From: Heterocephalus glaber
Taxonomy: Eukaryota > Chordata > Mammalia > Rodentia > Bathyergidae
Direction: 5' to 3'
Assembly: GCF_000247695.1 (NCBI RefSeq)
Contig: NW_004624781.1
Span: 7,822,681-7,886,680, forward strand
DNA length: 64,000 nt
Every line of letters begins with the position of its first letter. Position 1 is the first letter of the stretch. Made by a program: the position numbers and the translations under genes. Positions 30,601-45,600 of this stretch are shown here, piece by piece. The notes under the pieces are model-generated. The model made no database searches. It saw nothing but the letters and a program-made list of their open reading frames with translations, and was not told where the DNA came from.

Positions 30601-33600
30601 ATACAAACAAAAACTAAAGCAATAATAATAATAATAACAAAAAGCACTTTGAACACTACTTTAATGAGGCTTGAGGTATGGGTTAGCAGTAGAGCACTTA
30701 CCTAGCAAGCACAAGACTCAGGATTCAAACAGCGCACCCCAACACAAAAAACTTTATTGAGGTATGATGAGTTTGGAGATTTGGTTCTTTTTTTCCCTCC
30801 TCCCTCTCTCTTTCTCTCTCTCTTTAATTTTTTTGACAATCTCATTATGTAGTTCAGGCTGGCCTTGAACTCTTAGTGATCCTCCTGCCTCAGCACCCCC
30901 AGTGCTGGGATTACAGGCACACACTCCCAGCCCACTTTCTACCTTCCCCTCTACCTTCCCCTCCATTTTTGTCTGGGGACTAAACCTTAAGAATGCCAGG
31001 CAGGTGCTCTACTTCTAAACTATCACCCCTTACAGTAATTTTTAATTAGGGAGCACCCGTGGGGGCTGATATTTGAATTCTTAGATTGAGGCAGTGTAAA
31101 TTTGGTTTGTTTTTTTGTTTTGTTAAGACAGGGTCTCATTGCAAAGTCCAGGCTGGCCTTGGATTTAGCATCTTCCTGCCTGGGTCTACCTAATGCCAGA
31201 TTACAGGTGTGCACCATCGTGCCCAGTTTTTAAGAGGTTCAGAAGTTTTATGCCCACCTAATGGTGAGTTAGAGACAGCAGGAGCTCATGGCAGCTAAGG
31301 GTCTGTGGTTTGCCCGAAGGTCTGTGTCTTCCAGCCCCATTGTAGCTGGACCAGGCAGCAGGGCCATCGCCTGTCCCCAGAGGGGTGCTGGGAGGCCACA
31401 GGCACCACCGAGAAGATAGGTTGGGGTCAGCCTCATCTAAGGGAATCCGGGGCTTGGGTGTGACTGGGGCACCTCCCTTTTCTCTGACATCAGTGGAAGA
31501 ACCTGCGCCACCTTTGCCTAGTGCGCTCTTTTTGCATACAAGGGAAGGAAGGCCAGGCAGGTGGATGGAGCAGGATGCTGGCTCCCTCCCATCTCTGGGC
31601 TTGCATCTGAGAGGCTGTGCTGGCAGCAGTAACTGCCTGGGTGCTGTTGGCACCAGGCATCGTCCTGAACGCTGTTACCTTGCACAGTGGCACCATGGAG
31701 AGCTTATGTTACCATCACCATTTTATAGATGAGAAAACAGGCCAGAGAGCTTAAATAGGTTTGATGGAGCTGTGAGGGGGGCGTACCCCAAGTTGGCTCT
31801 GAGCCCCGTCGCACACCTGCTGTTCTCCCCTGTGTTAGGGTTCCATGAGATGGGGTGGGGCGGCAGAAAAGGTGTCTGCAACCGAGTTTTTGAGGGCTGA
31901 TCTCTGGATACCAGAGTCTGACTATGGACTCTTCCTGGAGGCCGGTGGCAGCCGGGGACTGTGAGTTGGAAGCCAGGAGGTGTAAGTTCTCTACACACGG
32001 CATGTGTCCTTTGTGCCTGTGCCTGGGGCTGTTCCACAGCCTGCTGCCACACACTTTCTCCCCACTGTTCCTCATGGGAGATGAACCCAGGGCCTCACAA
32101 ATTTCAAGCAAGCCCTCTACCACTGAGCTGCCGGCCCTTTTTATTTTGAGACAGAGTCTCGCAGAGTTGCCCAAGCTGACCTTGAGTGTGTGATCCTCCC
32201 TGCTCAGCTTTCTGAATAGTTGGGATTGCTGGTGGGTACCACTGTGCCCAGCTACTTTGGGCATCTTTTTTGTTTTTAATACATTTTATTTTATCCCAAC
32301 CCCCTCTTAAGCTACTTTGGGTATCTTAACTAAAGAAGTGGTGCTTCTCAATTTAATGAAACCCTGTCACAAAATACAGAACTAAAAGATGGAGCCATGC
32401 ATGGTGGTACAAGCCTGTAATCTCAGCATTCTGGGAGGCTGAGGCAGGAGGGTACCAAGTTCAGCCAAAACTCAGGCAACTTAGTGAGACCCTGTCTCAA
32501 AATAGAAAATTTTTAAAAGGGCTGGGGGTATAGTTGACTGCAAAGGCCCTAGGTTCATTCCCCAGTACTGCAAAAGGAAGGATGGAAGGAAGAGAAGGGA
32601 AGGAAGGTGCTTGCTTTTGAAGGGCTGACTGCATGTCACCTGTCATCCTGGAGACTCTTCTCTTGGGTCTTAATCTCCTTCCCTCCTTGTGGCAGCCTGA
32701 CTAGTTTGCCCCAGAGAGCCAGCTCCCAAATACCATTCAGCTGGGCATGGTGGCACATGCCTATAATATCAATGCTTTGGGATGCTGAGGCAGGAGGGTT
32801 TAAGTTTGAGTCTCACTGGGGCAAGTTAGCAAGCCTCTGTCTGAAAATTAAGGGTTAGGGAGTGACTGGGGATTGAGCTCAGTGGTTCCACCGCCTGCCT
32901 CACAAGTGCAAGGACCTGAGTTCGATCCCCGGTACCAAAAAAAAAAGGGTTAGGAATGTAGCTCGGTGCGAAGGCCTAGGGTTCAATCTCTAATACTGCA
33001 AAAAACAAACAAAAAAAGCCAGTCAGTGTTTGAATGCACTGCTTCCTCTCCAAGGTGAGACTGGTGAGCCCTGTAAACAGGATCAGGACCTGGGCTTTGG
33101 GCTGAGAGTAGAGGCCAAGTCCCTCCTGCTGCCTCTAGGGCCCAGCTTCTTTCCCAAGGCCTCCTGGAAAACAGTGCAGGGTGCTGGCACCACCTGGTTG
33201 CCACTGACCTCCACTTCAGGGGCCATGCCAGCTCCTCCTCATGCCTGGGCACAGCCATGAGACTGTGGGGCAGAGCTGCCCCCTATGCTTCAGGAACTGG
33301 ACACAGACCTCCCTGCTGTGCGTCTTCCTTCGTCCACCCTCCGATTGTAGGGTCAAGGTCACCTTGCAGAGGTGCTGAGGCAAGGCTGGTGGCAGGAGAG
33401 TCCCCTAGGGGATCCGTCGATCCCCGGGGCCTCTGGAGTACAGTGGGGCTGGGAGGCGAGGTTTTGCCCAGGCCATGGGCCACACACCCCCTGCTGAGCA
33501 CCAGCTCCTGATGTCACAAGCCACCGAGGCTTCATTGGGGGTGGAGGGAGGGGAGAGTTAGGAAAAAAGGATACAGAAAAGGACCTGAGGCTTTTTTTCT

Positions 33601-36600
33601 TTTGGTACTGAGGATTGAACCCAGGGCCTTCATACAGAGCTACATCCTCAGCTTTTATTCTTTATTTCTGAGGCAGGGTCTTGCTAAGTCAGCCAGGCTG
33701 GGCTCAAACTTGGGACCCTCCTGCCAGCCTCCCAGAGTGCTGGGATCATAGGTGTGCACCTCCACCACACTTGGCTCTGAGGTCATTTCTGAGAACGATT
33801 TTGCTGTGCACCCTCTACCTTCTGATCAAACCAAGCCCTTGCTGGTTCTGGGAATCTGTCTACCCCTGAGCCGCACCCTGGATCCTCGTTCCCTGCTCCA
33901 TCCAGGGGGAGCTTGGGATGCAGGGATCCTAATATGACTGACCAGAATGCAGGTCTCAGAAGCAGCTTCCATCCCCGAACAGAAACGCCTTCTTGCTCTT
34001 GTCACATTTCATCAGCCTCTGCCAGTGATGGGCAGCGTGGTGGCCCAGTGCTGTGGGTTTAGTCTTGTCCCTGGTTGGCGCATGGCAGGGGTGGCAGCAG
34101 CAGCCCTCATCGGGCACAGGGGCAAGAGATAGACCTGTGTTAGAGGCCTCTGGAGTGGGGGCTGTGTCTGAAGCCACCTGAGAGCAGGCTCCAGCCCACC
34201 CGGCAGGCGTCTACACAGCACAGCCCCGCTGTCAGCGCCCGGGTCTCCAGATGAGGTGCAGGTCCACTCGCAGGATAGGTTTTGAAACCTTGTGTGTTCC
34301 CAGGACATGAAGCCATATGTTCCGGGCGAGGGGGGCTGGGTGGAGAGTGAAGTACAGAGCCTTCCTGCTTAGTGCTTGACACGTGCTCTGCCCTGGCCCT
34401 TCCCTTAGAGAACTTGGTCCCCACCCCGTCCCACACACAGTGGTGCTCTGGGGTGGCAGGCCGAGGGCAGAGGGCCCCACGCTCTCTCAGCAGCTTGGCC
34501 TTGACCTCAGCTCTGCCTCTGATCCCGGAGTACCTTTCCTCGCCTGTAAATGAGGCCCATACCTGTTCTACCTGTTAGATCAAAAGGACTCTGGGACCCA
34601 CACGAGATGGCTGTTCTGACAGATGGAAACTACAAAGCGGCCCAGAGCGGGGCCTCACAGCCAGGCTGTGGTGATGGGTGACCCCCAGCTGGTGTTCTGG
34701 GGCTCGCACTGGGTCCGGTTGTGGTGGCCCTGGTGAGCTCTGTGCCGGCCTCCAGCTCCCCAGAGAAGCGTGTCCCGGAGCACTGGGGCTCACATCCCCG
34801 GCTCTCCATCTCCGAGTCCTCACTCAGCGCCTTATAAGTCCCGGGTCTGAGGCCCTATCGCCACATTCCATCCCCCTGGCGTCAAGTGGCCCCACTTGGA
34901 GGCCATCTCTCCCTCGGGAGGGTGAGGGGGACCCGATGTGCCAAGCCTGGGCCTGGGACCCAGACAGAAGCAACCCCAACCCCGAATGTGAGTGCCCTGA
35001 GGTTTCTGCCTGGCGACCCCCACCCACGGCCTTCTCTCCTGTTGCTCCTCCTCTGTCCCCTCTTCACCACTTTGCCTGCTCCTGAGGAGATGGAAGCAGT
35101 GCAGCTCTCACCACAGGAGGTTGGGGTCTGCATCTCACCCTGAGGTGGGATCTGCCTCTCCTAAAAGTCTCTGGTATCTTCAAAACATCAGTGTGTGAAG
35201 CACCCTGAGGCCAGTCGACCTTGCTCTTTGTTTTTGTGGTACTGGGGATTGAATGCAGGGCCTTTGCTGGGAGTTACATCCCCAGCCCCCATCCTTTGAG
35301 TGATTGATTGAGCAGGGTCTCAGGAGTCTCTTTCTCCCTGAGTTGCCCATGTAGGGCTCAAACTTGCAACCCTCCTGCCTCAGCCTCCTGGAGTGCTGGG
35401 ATTACAGGAATGGGCCACCATGCCTGGCTGAGCCTGCTCTTACACTGAGGCCAAGGAAAGAAGGGCACACAGCCACCTGTAATGGCTGGTGCCAGGGCTG
35501 GGACTTCTGAGTCCTATGTCTTGACTGCACAGGGTCTCTTTCACTCCCAGGGGCAGCTCTGATCCCTGTGTGGCATCTTTCTGTCAAGAGAGCTGTGAAC
35601 TCCCATGTAACTCCAGGCTGCAGCTCACCACCCTGTGTGTATGTGGGGGGCTGAGGTCAGTGGGGCATGAGGCTGTGGACCCTCGGTGCGGGTTGCCAGC
35701 CTGGATGGGAATCTGCCCTCCTTACACGAAGCTCTCTTCAGGACAGCAGCATCTGAGGGGCCAAGCCCTTGGCCCATGTTTGCCAGGTCCTGGGAGGGTA
35801 CCTGTTACTGGGTTCCCAGGGGCTGTGCCATAGGGGTGAGATCCAGGCCTGAGAAAGGGCATCACCTCGGGAGCAGGTCACTGGGGGCCCTGGGCAGCTC
35901 ACTGTGCCCTGGGTTCCTCTGAACTAAGGCTTCTCCCAGCCCAAGTGTGCTACTGCTGAGGGCTGGGGAAGGGAAGGATGTGGGAAGGGCTTGTGAGAGG
36001 CCGTTTGTCCCTGTTTGGATTCTCCTCCACCACCCACCCCTCCTCAGCAGTGCTTTCCATCCGGATGACTAGGCCAGCTCACTCCTGGCAGCCAGCCAGG
36101 GCAGCCAGCAGGCAGGGGTTCATTTGATGGTGTAGACGAATGTGGGCAGGTAAAGCCATTTTCCCTCTTCTGATTGGATCCTAACCTTGAGAAATGTTGA
36201 AGGATGGTTGCCGAGAATCCATTTTCAAAACTCATTTTAAAGCTAGATCTAATGGTGCTTGCCTGTATTTCCAGCTGCTTGGGAGGCCAAGGCGGTAGGG
36301 TCACAAGTTTGAGGCCACCTTGGGCCACTGAGAGAGATGTTGCCTGAAAATAAAAATTTTTAAAAAAGGACTGGGCCTGGCTGGGGTAGAGCACTTGCCT
36401 AGCCTGCGTGAGGCCCTGGGTTGGATACCCAGTACTGCCAGAAGTGGGGTGGCGGGCATCTGGGGTTATAGCTTGTGGTGCTAAAGCACTTGCATAGCTT
36501 GTGCAAGCCCCTGGGTCACTACCACCAAGTTCCGCCACCCCCCCCGAAAAAAAAGATTTTTATCTCCTGTGGGAAACCTGTTGCTCAGAATCAAACTTTC

Positions 36601-39600
36601 CTGGCTGTCTTACCCCCTACCCACCCGACCTCTGCAGGTATTTATGGCAGGCTGGAGTCAGCCTCATGGAGAGACTGTTGTTGCCTGGGGGGTAGTGAGT
36701 TTCTGTGGGTGCAAAGGAGCCCTAGCCCCAGTGTTCTCCTGCCTCAGCCTCCATAGTGGAGAAGAGTCTGTTTTGTGGTGTCCTTGATCCCAAGGTCCTG
36801 TCTTGGCCATCCTAAGGCCAGGAGTTTGAAGCCAACTGTAGTTGTCCTTCAGAGCTAGAGTAAAAGGGTCCCATGGCCATGGATGTACAGCTGTTTGTTG
36901 TGGTGCTGGGGATTGAACCCAAGCCTTCACGCTGAGCTACATCCCCAGCTCCTTTTAAAATTTTTTAAATTTTGAAGCAGGGTCTTGCTAAATCAGTAAA
37001 TCACCCAGGCTGTGTTTGAACTAAACAATCCTCCTGCCTCAGCCTCCCAGAATGCTGGGATTACAGGCAGATGGCTGATTTTGTTTTGTTTTGGTACTGG
37101 GGATCGAACTCGGGAACCTTGCACCTTCGAGGCAGGTGGTGGAACCACTGAGCAAAATCCCCGGCCCTTTCCATGGCTAGTAAGAACCGGCGGTTGTAGA
37201 TGACCTCTGAGCCTGAGCCGCTGGGACTGAGAGGCAAGTGTGTAACATGAGTGTGGAGTCATCTTATGGACGTGAGAGTTGGCACCCTCGGCATGAGTCT
37301 GTCCCTCCCCTGTGGAGGACGCAGGCCTGGTGAGCCGCTGGGCTCCCTCTCAGTTCTGCCCGGGTGTGGGAGGGAGGTCAGGCCTGAGCCCCACAGCTGA
37401 CCCCAGGTCCCGTGCCCATCTCAGAGAGCGCTGGGCTGCTCTCTGTTGACTCCCACTCTCCCCCTCCCTCAGGGCCAGGTCCTGGCCTTGCTTGGGGGCA
37501 CCTGAATGACAAGTCTGTTCCCTGGACATGGACCACTGTCCTGCCTGGAAGCCTGTTCCATTTAAGTCTGGATTTGTGCTGTTAGACTCGTTCCTCAGGG
37601 TCCCTGACACCTTCTTATGTCTTGTGTCTGGATGTCCCTCAAAGCCTCATGCGCTTGCTCATACGGGGGGCCCTTTTGGAGGTGGCTGGATCTGGAGTGG
37701 GTGATGCTGCGATCAGGGGTGTGTGATTTTCAGTCCGCTGATTGGTTTGGCATAATTCTGCTAGGATTTGGGCTGCCCCACAAGGGGTGTGATTGCTACC
37801 GGCCCTAAGTGTGGGTGGCCTGGACAAGATAGAAGGGACAGAAGGAAGGTGTTGCTCACTTGTCGATTGCTTTTGTTGTCTTCTGCCCGCCATGAACTGT
37901 TTCTCTGCGATGCCCCCCTGCCATGCCACCCAGCCTTAGAGCCAACTGACTCTGGACTGAAACCTCTACAAACTGTGAGCCAAATAAACCTTTCTTCCTC
38001 GAACTTTGGGTGTCAGGTATTTTGTCTCAGCAACAGGAAAAGTAACTAAAACACACTTTGCTCCTGAAAGTGTGCTTGATCTTTTCTAACCCTCTAAGAT
38101 TGAAATTGGACCAAAGGAAGAACTTCAGCACAGGTGTGGGCAGGCTTTCAGAGGTCCTCTTCCAACACTCTGGCCTCCATAGACTTCAGTGGAACAAGAG
38201 AACCTGGATGTGGCCCCCTCATTCTTCGAGCAGAGCCCTTAATAAAGAGAAGGGATGGGTGGCCAGGGGAAACCCAAGTTCCTTGTCTCCTTTTAATTAA
38301 CTAATTGCTATACTGAGAATTGAACTCAGGGCCTTTGCACTGAGCTATATTCTCAGCCCATTTTAGTATTATTTTGAGTTGCCCAGGCTGGACTAAGTTG
38401 CCCAGGCTGGACTCAAAGTTGAGATTCTCCTGCCGCAGCCTCCCAGAGGGAGAAGCTCCTTTTAAAACTGTGCTTGGGGCTGGAGTAGCTTAGCAGTAGA
38501 CTGCATGTGTGCATGAGGTCTTGAGATGGATTCCAGCACCAACAAAAACCAAACTCATTCTTACCAGGAGGGACAATTTCCTACCCCAGGCTTTTGAGAA
38601 TGGCTGGGGTAGGGGCTGCTCCTTCCTGTGGCACTCAGAGGCTGTCCTCCCCTACACCCTTGCCCTGGGAGTCAGACTGGGGACCACCCCAGGCAGGGGC
38701 CCAGCAAGTAGCAGCCTGTGGTGTGGACCTGTCCACTGCTTGCTCCCAGGGCCTCCGGCGGACAGAGCCCGAGGGCAGAGCCAGGTGGCGGGGGCTGCGC
38801 AGCCACCTCTTTGATGTCCTTTGTGGGGGGGGACGCATCCCAGCCAGAGCCCTCACCTCGGGGTGCGTGTCAGAGAGTTCTGTCTCCCTCCATGGCTGCC
38901 GGTTCCTGCCTGGCCTAATGGTGACCCTCCAAAAGGGGCCTCACTTTGAGGGGAGCAGGGAGACACAGTCCCTTGGGGTATGGATGTTTCTGCAGAAGGG
39001 GGTGTGTATGGAGCTCTGTGGCTTCCAGGGGCTGCTGACCGCCACTTGTACTTTGCTCAAACACTTGAAACTTTCTCTTCTTTTGGCAGCACTGGGGATT
39101 AAACCCAGGGCCTTCACGCTGAGCTACATCCCCAGCTCTTTTATTATTTTTATTTGTTTATTTTTTGGTACTGGGGGGTCAAACTCAGGACCTTGCATTT
39201 GGGAGGCAGGTGCAGCACTACTGAGCTAAATCCCTGGCCCCCTTTTTAAAGTTTTTAGGTTGAAACAGGATCTCGTTAATTAAGTCAGTAGTTGTCCGGG
39301 CTGGCTGGGTTTGAATTTGCAATCCTCTTTCCTCAGCCTCCCAGAGTGCTGGGATTACAGGTGTGGTTGTAGAACAGTTTTTGGTGTTGATTTCTCTGAA
39401 TAAGCTTGTGGAATAGATAGGACACAAGTTCTTTGATCAGTTTCCCATGGTGGCTTTCACCAGCTATTGGCACCTGAGTCGCCTAGTTTGGCATCCAGCC
39501 TCCCTCTGAGTGGCAGGCCAGGTCACCCTGAGCCTAGCATGGGGAAGTACCCTGGAGCCCTGTGCTGGCCTGAGGCATAACAATAGTTGTTCGGGCCTTG

Positions 39601-42600
39601 GAGAAGCAACTGAGTGTCCAGAAGGGTCTTAACTGCCGTTGGTCGTGTTGTCACCTTGTTCTGACCCTCAGTTTCCCCTCATCTGTGGAAGGAGGGTGTT
39701 GAACTAGGTGATCTCCAAGGTGCCTTTAAGCTGGAGCTCCCTCCGTTGGGAAGAAGGAAACCGAAGGATCCAGTGGCCAGCTAAGGCTGTCTCACCCACT
39801 GTCCCCGCTGCAGACAGTGCTGGACGCCATGCAGCTGCTCTGACAGCCTCATAAAGTGAAGGCCTTGAAGGTCTATGGTCTTGGGAGCCCTACAGGGAGC
39901 AGGGGTCCTGTGACCCTCAGAACCCCTGTGCGGAGTGAAATGTGGCCCAGGTGTGTGGATTTGCAGGTGAAGAGCGAGGCCACGCTCAAGGTGTTTATGG
40001 CATGCAGGAAGATGGGAAGCCTTGGGGCCTGGCTCCTGCCCTGGGCTTTGTGTTTGTGTGGCCAGGGTGGGGGTGAGCGCAGACTGGGGGACCCACATAG
40101 ACGGCACTCAGGGCCCGCTTCAGGGGCAGAAAAGGGGAGTCAGGAGGTAGAGGGACTGGGGGTGCCCTTCCCCATGGAGGGAGGAAGGGCGGGTGGGGCC
40201 AGCAGCAGCATGGTCCCTGCTGGGGCCTGGTGGAGCTGGCGTAGGAGAGAGGGCTTTGGCACCTCATCCTGCTGGCCTGGTGCTGACCAGCTGTGAGCTC
40301 GAGGTTACCTCAACTGGTTTGCAATTTCTCCTTCTGTCCAGCTTTGCTGTCATCTGAAACAAGTGCTGCGGGAGGGGACTGGCTACTGAATCTGTGGGAC
40401 TGTCTTTCACCCAGCCTCGGGGCCAGTGAGGCTGCTCGGCGGATTGCTGGTGACCCGACAGCAGAGTCCACTCAGATCCACTCCTTGGTGAACTAAGCCG
40501 TGTGTCCCTAACAACTTACCAAGCTTTTCTGGGTCTCATTTTCCCTGTCTAGAAGGGGATGGGTTATGTGTCATGGGCTGGGGTGGCCAGAATCAAGTAA
40601 GAACCAAGGACAGGGGCCAGGGATTTAGCGCAGTAGTACCATGTCTGCCTGGCAAGTGCAAAGTCCTGAGTTCGAATGCCAGTACAAAAAAAAAGAATCA
40701 AGGAGAGCATTCAGGCCAGACTGGCATGACTCAGCCTCCCCAAGGCTTGGCTCCTTGTTTCCCCAGAGGAGCCAGAGACAGGACAGGTGCTATAAGGTGG
40801 CTTTTGTGTGTGTGAGGGGGGGCACGGTGTTAGAACCTGAAAGATGGAAACCACAGGAGCAGGACCACATGGCCCAGAGAGAGGGTTGGGAACAGGCATC
40901 TCAGCTGGAGATGAGGACGGATCAGAGCTTGGGAAGCTCTGTGCTGAGAACTTGCTATTTAAGGGGCCTCTGGGGAGGTCTGGCCAGGGAGGAGCCATGG
41001 AGGGAGGGTTTAAAATTAGCCTGGGTGAGCTGGGTGGCCCCTGAGGGAACTGAGGCAGAGAGGAGGTGCTCTGAGTCCCCGCCCATAGCATCCCGCCATC
41101 CCGGGGAGGAGGACAGCGACCACTGGTCACATCCACCCAGCAGGTGCCGTGCACTCACGGTGCAGGGCGCTCAGGGTCCCCCGAACCCCGTCCCTTCCTG
41201 GTACTCAGAGGCGGGCGTCATCTGCCTGTAGGGAACAAGTGACCTTGGCCGGTCACTTTCCAGCCCTGACATCGGAGGGCTGAGGGGCCAGGAGGGGCTG
41301 GGGGTGGAGGTTGGGTGCGTTCTGGAGTCAGAAACCAGCATGGAGCTCCAGGCGCCGGGAGCCCTCCCTGGGAGTGGGGGCTGGTAAATGGCACAGCTGG
41401 CAGGGAAAGGGCCTAGCCAGACGGGAGGGGGATGCGTCCTAAGTGGCTGGTGACCTTGCCAACTGTGTTTGCCAAAAACCCACGTGAGGCAAGACGTTTG
41501 TTTTCGCCTGGCAGGGAGTCACTCTGCTGTGTGGGGCCATCCCTGGAACTCAGGGCAAGAGCTTTGGTCCCTGGGAAAAAGGGAATGGGTCCACGGCAGC
41601 GCAGCTGAGTGCTTTCCAGGAAGGCCCTGAGGTGGGTAGGGTGACCGCCTGAGCTTTTTCTAAATCAACAGTGGGGTGTTGAGAAGACCTGCGCTTATTT
41701 TAGCACTGTGAGGTGTAGCTCGAAACAGGTCAAGCGTGTAGAGGAGGCCTGCTTGTCATTCCGACTTCGTTATTCAGGAAGCCAGGTTTGAGATGTGTTT
41801 TTACCAGATCTAAACTGACTGGAAGCACCCTCCCTGGTCACCGAGTCACTGTGGCAGGATGATCTGGGCTTGCTAGTTTAGTACCAGGTGCCAGCCACAT
41901 TTAAATAACAGTGGGAAGTTAAGTAGTTCTACCAACCCACTCAGGGACCTACCTGCCACTCAGGAGGTCAGGTTTTGCTGGATCCCTCGTCTTTAGACCT
42001 GGCTTTGCCACCGACTTATAACTTCAGGGGGAGGGTAAGGCTTAGGCAGCATTATATGCCTCTTTTGAGGTGGCAGGATCTTACTCATCCTTCAGAACCC
42101 ACCGTAATTGTTCCATTTCTGACACCTTATCCATTCTCATACTTAGTAAACTTTACAGTTTCAGCACTGCCAAGAGCTGGGCATAGAGGCAAGATTCTGA
42201 CACGTTTCCCAGCAATTAGGAGCCTAAGTCACAGGGAACAGTAAGAGAAAGACGGAAGTGCTGGGGCCTCATTTGTTGTTCAGGTGGCTTGGGACTTAGG
42301 TTGCTTGTACCTAAGTACATCTTTGCCTCTTCCCAGGCCAAACCTCTCACCTAGAGGGCATCTTCTGGAAAAACATGACATTTTTGTGTGCTTTTTTGGA
42401 GGGGTGACGAGCAGGGCTCTTTCGTTTTGTTTGTTTTTTATTGGTACCGGGGATCGAACTCAGGACCTTGTGCTTTCAAGGCAGGTGCTGGAACCACTGA
42501 GCTAAATCCCCAGCCCTAGCAGGGCTCTTTCTCTTTGCCTCTGTTGACCAGCAGTCTTTAGAAAGAGTAGCTTCCCTCCTGAAGGAAGAGCTGCCATCCC

Positions 42601-45600
42601 CACCCTAGCTGTCCGCCTTGGCCTAACCACTGCTGTCTCTGTCCTCAGGTGCGGACGCTGTTTGTCAGTGGCCTCCCAGTGGACATCAAGCCCAGAGAGC
42701 TCTACCTGCTCTTCCGGCCTTTCAAGGTGAGTTCGAAGGCAGAGCTGGGCAGGGGAGAGGCAGCAGGTGTGAAGGAGACAGGAAGCTGGGGTCCCAGGCT
42801 GGCCCAGTGTGGGTCTGCCTGTGAAGTATTCACTTAGCTCTTTGGAGCCGTTTCCTCATCTGTAAATAAGGAACCCTCGAGGGTCAGTGTAGCCTTTTCC
42901 ACTTGCAGACGAAAAAACATAGGAGATAGGGTCTGTGCTCCTGGGGTACAGGTTAGTGGAGCTCACTCAAGTTTATGCATGAAGCGGTGACCGCCACCGT
43001 GTGCTGGACCGTGTGACTCAGGACACGCACAGTGGAGGTCAGCATGGGTCACCTTGGGGGGAGATGGGTGTGAGCAGCACTGAGGAGGGCTCCTGACTGT
43101 CCCCTGTGACCAGCCACCTCTCTCCACAGGGATACGAAGGGTCCCTCATCAAGCTCACCTCGAGACAGGTAACTGCTCCCTGGGGTTTGTCTCCCTCCCT
43201 GCCCAGACCAACTGCTGAGCTTGGACTGAGGCCTGTGGCAGTGGGGTCCCAGTCTGCTGTCTCTGTTGTCCTGGGATGACCAAAGGGCACCCTCCATGTG
43301 CCCTGCCTCTTCACCAGCCAGCTGGCCCAGCCAGCTCCATCCAGGTCCTCAGTCTGGCTCTGGGGACCTGGGGAACCACTCCCTGGCCCCTGATGTAGGA
43401 GGCTGGGTCCTGAGCCTTCCAAGGTCAGCCAGGGCCTGCACTGATCATTGGCCAAATGAAGTTGGAAAAGTTTTCTGCACACGTTTTAAAGTGCTTCTCA
43501 AGCTGGGCGTGGTGGCACATGTCTGTGATCCCAGCACTCGGGAGGTGAGGTAGGAGCATCACTGTGAGTGAGTTTGAGGCCAGCCTAGGCTACATTAGTG
43601 AGCTCAAGACCTGTCTAGAAATGTAGTGAAAGACTGTCTCAAAAAACCAAAAAATAAAAAATCAAATGCTGTGAAAGCACAGCATTTAAGAGTGTGAAAC
43701 AGCTCTGTTGGCATTGTTCCCCAGAGTCTGCTAACCTAGGACAGAGGTTGGGCCGTGGCAGGTGTGTACCCTGTATGTGTACCCTTCTCATCAGTGGGAC
43801 AGATACTGTTGCCAGTTAGGTGACAGCCTTTTTTTTTTTTCTTTGCGGTCCTGAGGAAGGAACCCAAGGCTCCATGCATACGAGACAAGCGCTCTGCCCC
43901 AAGCTACAGCCTTGGCCTTGGTCTTTTTTGTTTGAGGGGGACAGATGCTGGCAGAGATGCCAGGGTGTTCTCTCTTTCTCCTACTAGCCTGTTGGTTTTG
44001 TGATCTTTGACAGCCGGGCAGGCGCAGAAGCGGCCAAGAACGCACTGAACGTGAGTAGGTGGAGAACAGGCCTCTCAACAATGAGCGTCCCCAACTGTCC
44101 TCTGTGGCCTCTTCTCCCTCTCCCACTCCACGCCCAAGAAAAGGGGCCACGGATGGGCTTTAATTCCCAGCCATCGCAGGGCAGAGTCCTTGGCTGGCCC
44201 AGTGGTGACCCATGTCACCGTGTCTGTTTGAGCAGGGTCCCCGCTGACACTCTCCGTGGTGTGCTCAGGTCTGCGGCGAGCTGGTTTCCGGGGCCTGTCT
44301 GCCACAGTTGACAGGTGCTGTGGGGCTTTCATAGGGTATTCGCTTTGATCCTGAGAATCCGCAGACCCTGAGGCTGGAATTCGCTAAAGCCAACACCAAG
44401 ATGGCCAAGAGCAAGCTGATGGCGACCCCAAATCCTAGCAGCATTCACCCGGCCCTGGGAGCGCATTTCATCACGCGGGACCCCTGTGAGTAGTGCTCCG
44501 AGCCTCGGACACCCACGCGGTTGAGTGCAGAGCAGGCCTCCCGATCCTTGTTGGGAGGCTTGGTCCTCTGGGTCCCCTTTCAGGAGCTCCTTGTACCCGT
44601 AGCCGACCATCTCCAGGACCTCGGCTTCCTTCCTGTACTGCACGGCTGCCTAGCTTCCTCACCGCCTGCTCTGATTTCTCTTACTTAAGAGAGGCTGAGA
44701 CAGGGTGCTCAGTGCACCAGCCGCATCCACATGGCTTCCTTCCCTGGTCTGGGGTCCTCCACAGGGTGGGGAGTGGAGTCTGATTGGGCTGCGGTGCTGG
44801 GTCCTCTTCTCTGTTTGGAAGGGGCTGGTGGGGGGCCAGTGTGCTGACGACAGAGACTGCTGTGTCCCATGACAGATGACCTGATGGGGGCTGCTCTGAT
44901 CCCTGCGTCCCCGGAGACCTGGACCCCTTACCCTCTGTACAGCACAGAGCTGACCCCAGCCATCTCTCATGCTGCGTTCACCTACCCAGCTGCCACCGCG
45001 GCTGCCACCCTGCATGCTCAGGTAAGCCCCAAGTGGCTGCTGGACCCTGGGGAGCTGTGCATTCCTGCTCTCGGGTCTGGGGATCTGATGGAAGGTGAGC
45101 AGAGAGCTCACATGGAGGATGCCGGCAGAGCGCTGTGGGCGCTGAGAGGCCCGATTTTCTTTTCTGCCTCCAGCTCCCACAGGCCTGGACCCCCTTGTCT
45201 GCCTGTGGGGAGAGGACCAGGACTACCCCTAGCCAGGCCTGTCTCTGGGGCCAGACACCTGACTGCCTCTTCCTTCCTTTTATTTTATTTATTTATTTAT
45301 TTTTGGTACTGGGGATTGAACTTGGGACCTTGCGCTTGCAGGGCAGGTGGCGGAACCTCGGAGCTAAATCCCCAGCCCTTGCCTCTTCCTTTCTTTGTGA
45401 ACTTTGCAAACTTTTACGATGTCTGTGCATCGAGTTTTGCTCATCTGGCCCCTCCCTCAGGTGTTGGGAGAGTTGTGTGTTAGCATTGGGGACCCTCGGG
45501 GTCCTAAGAACTTCCCAGATGTTCACCCCTGTTCCTGAGAAGCCTAGACGAAGTCCACGGTCATAGGAGGAAGGAGGTGGCCGCCACTCGGGCAGCTTGG

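Larger units (their letters stand above)
27688..42648 (+). other. RBPMS2: RBPMS2 intron 1
   Basis: About 15 kb. The first 0.8 kb is CpG island; the rest holds scattered SINEs, a MaLR-like LTR and unique sequence. No second gene was recognised inside it. Confidence 0.85.

Noticed and set aside
38594..39229. 211-codon open frame in RBPMS2 intron 1
   Set aside because: It runs into an antisense B1-dID and ID, has no recognisable domain and no splice context.
27688..42648. The microRNA annotated within human RBPMS2 (mir-1272)
   Set aside because: I looked for its GATGATGGCAGC core and did not see it here.
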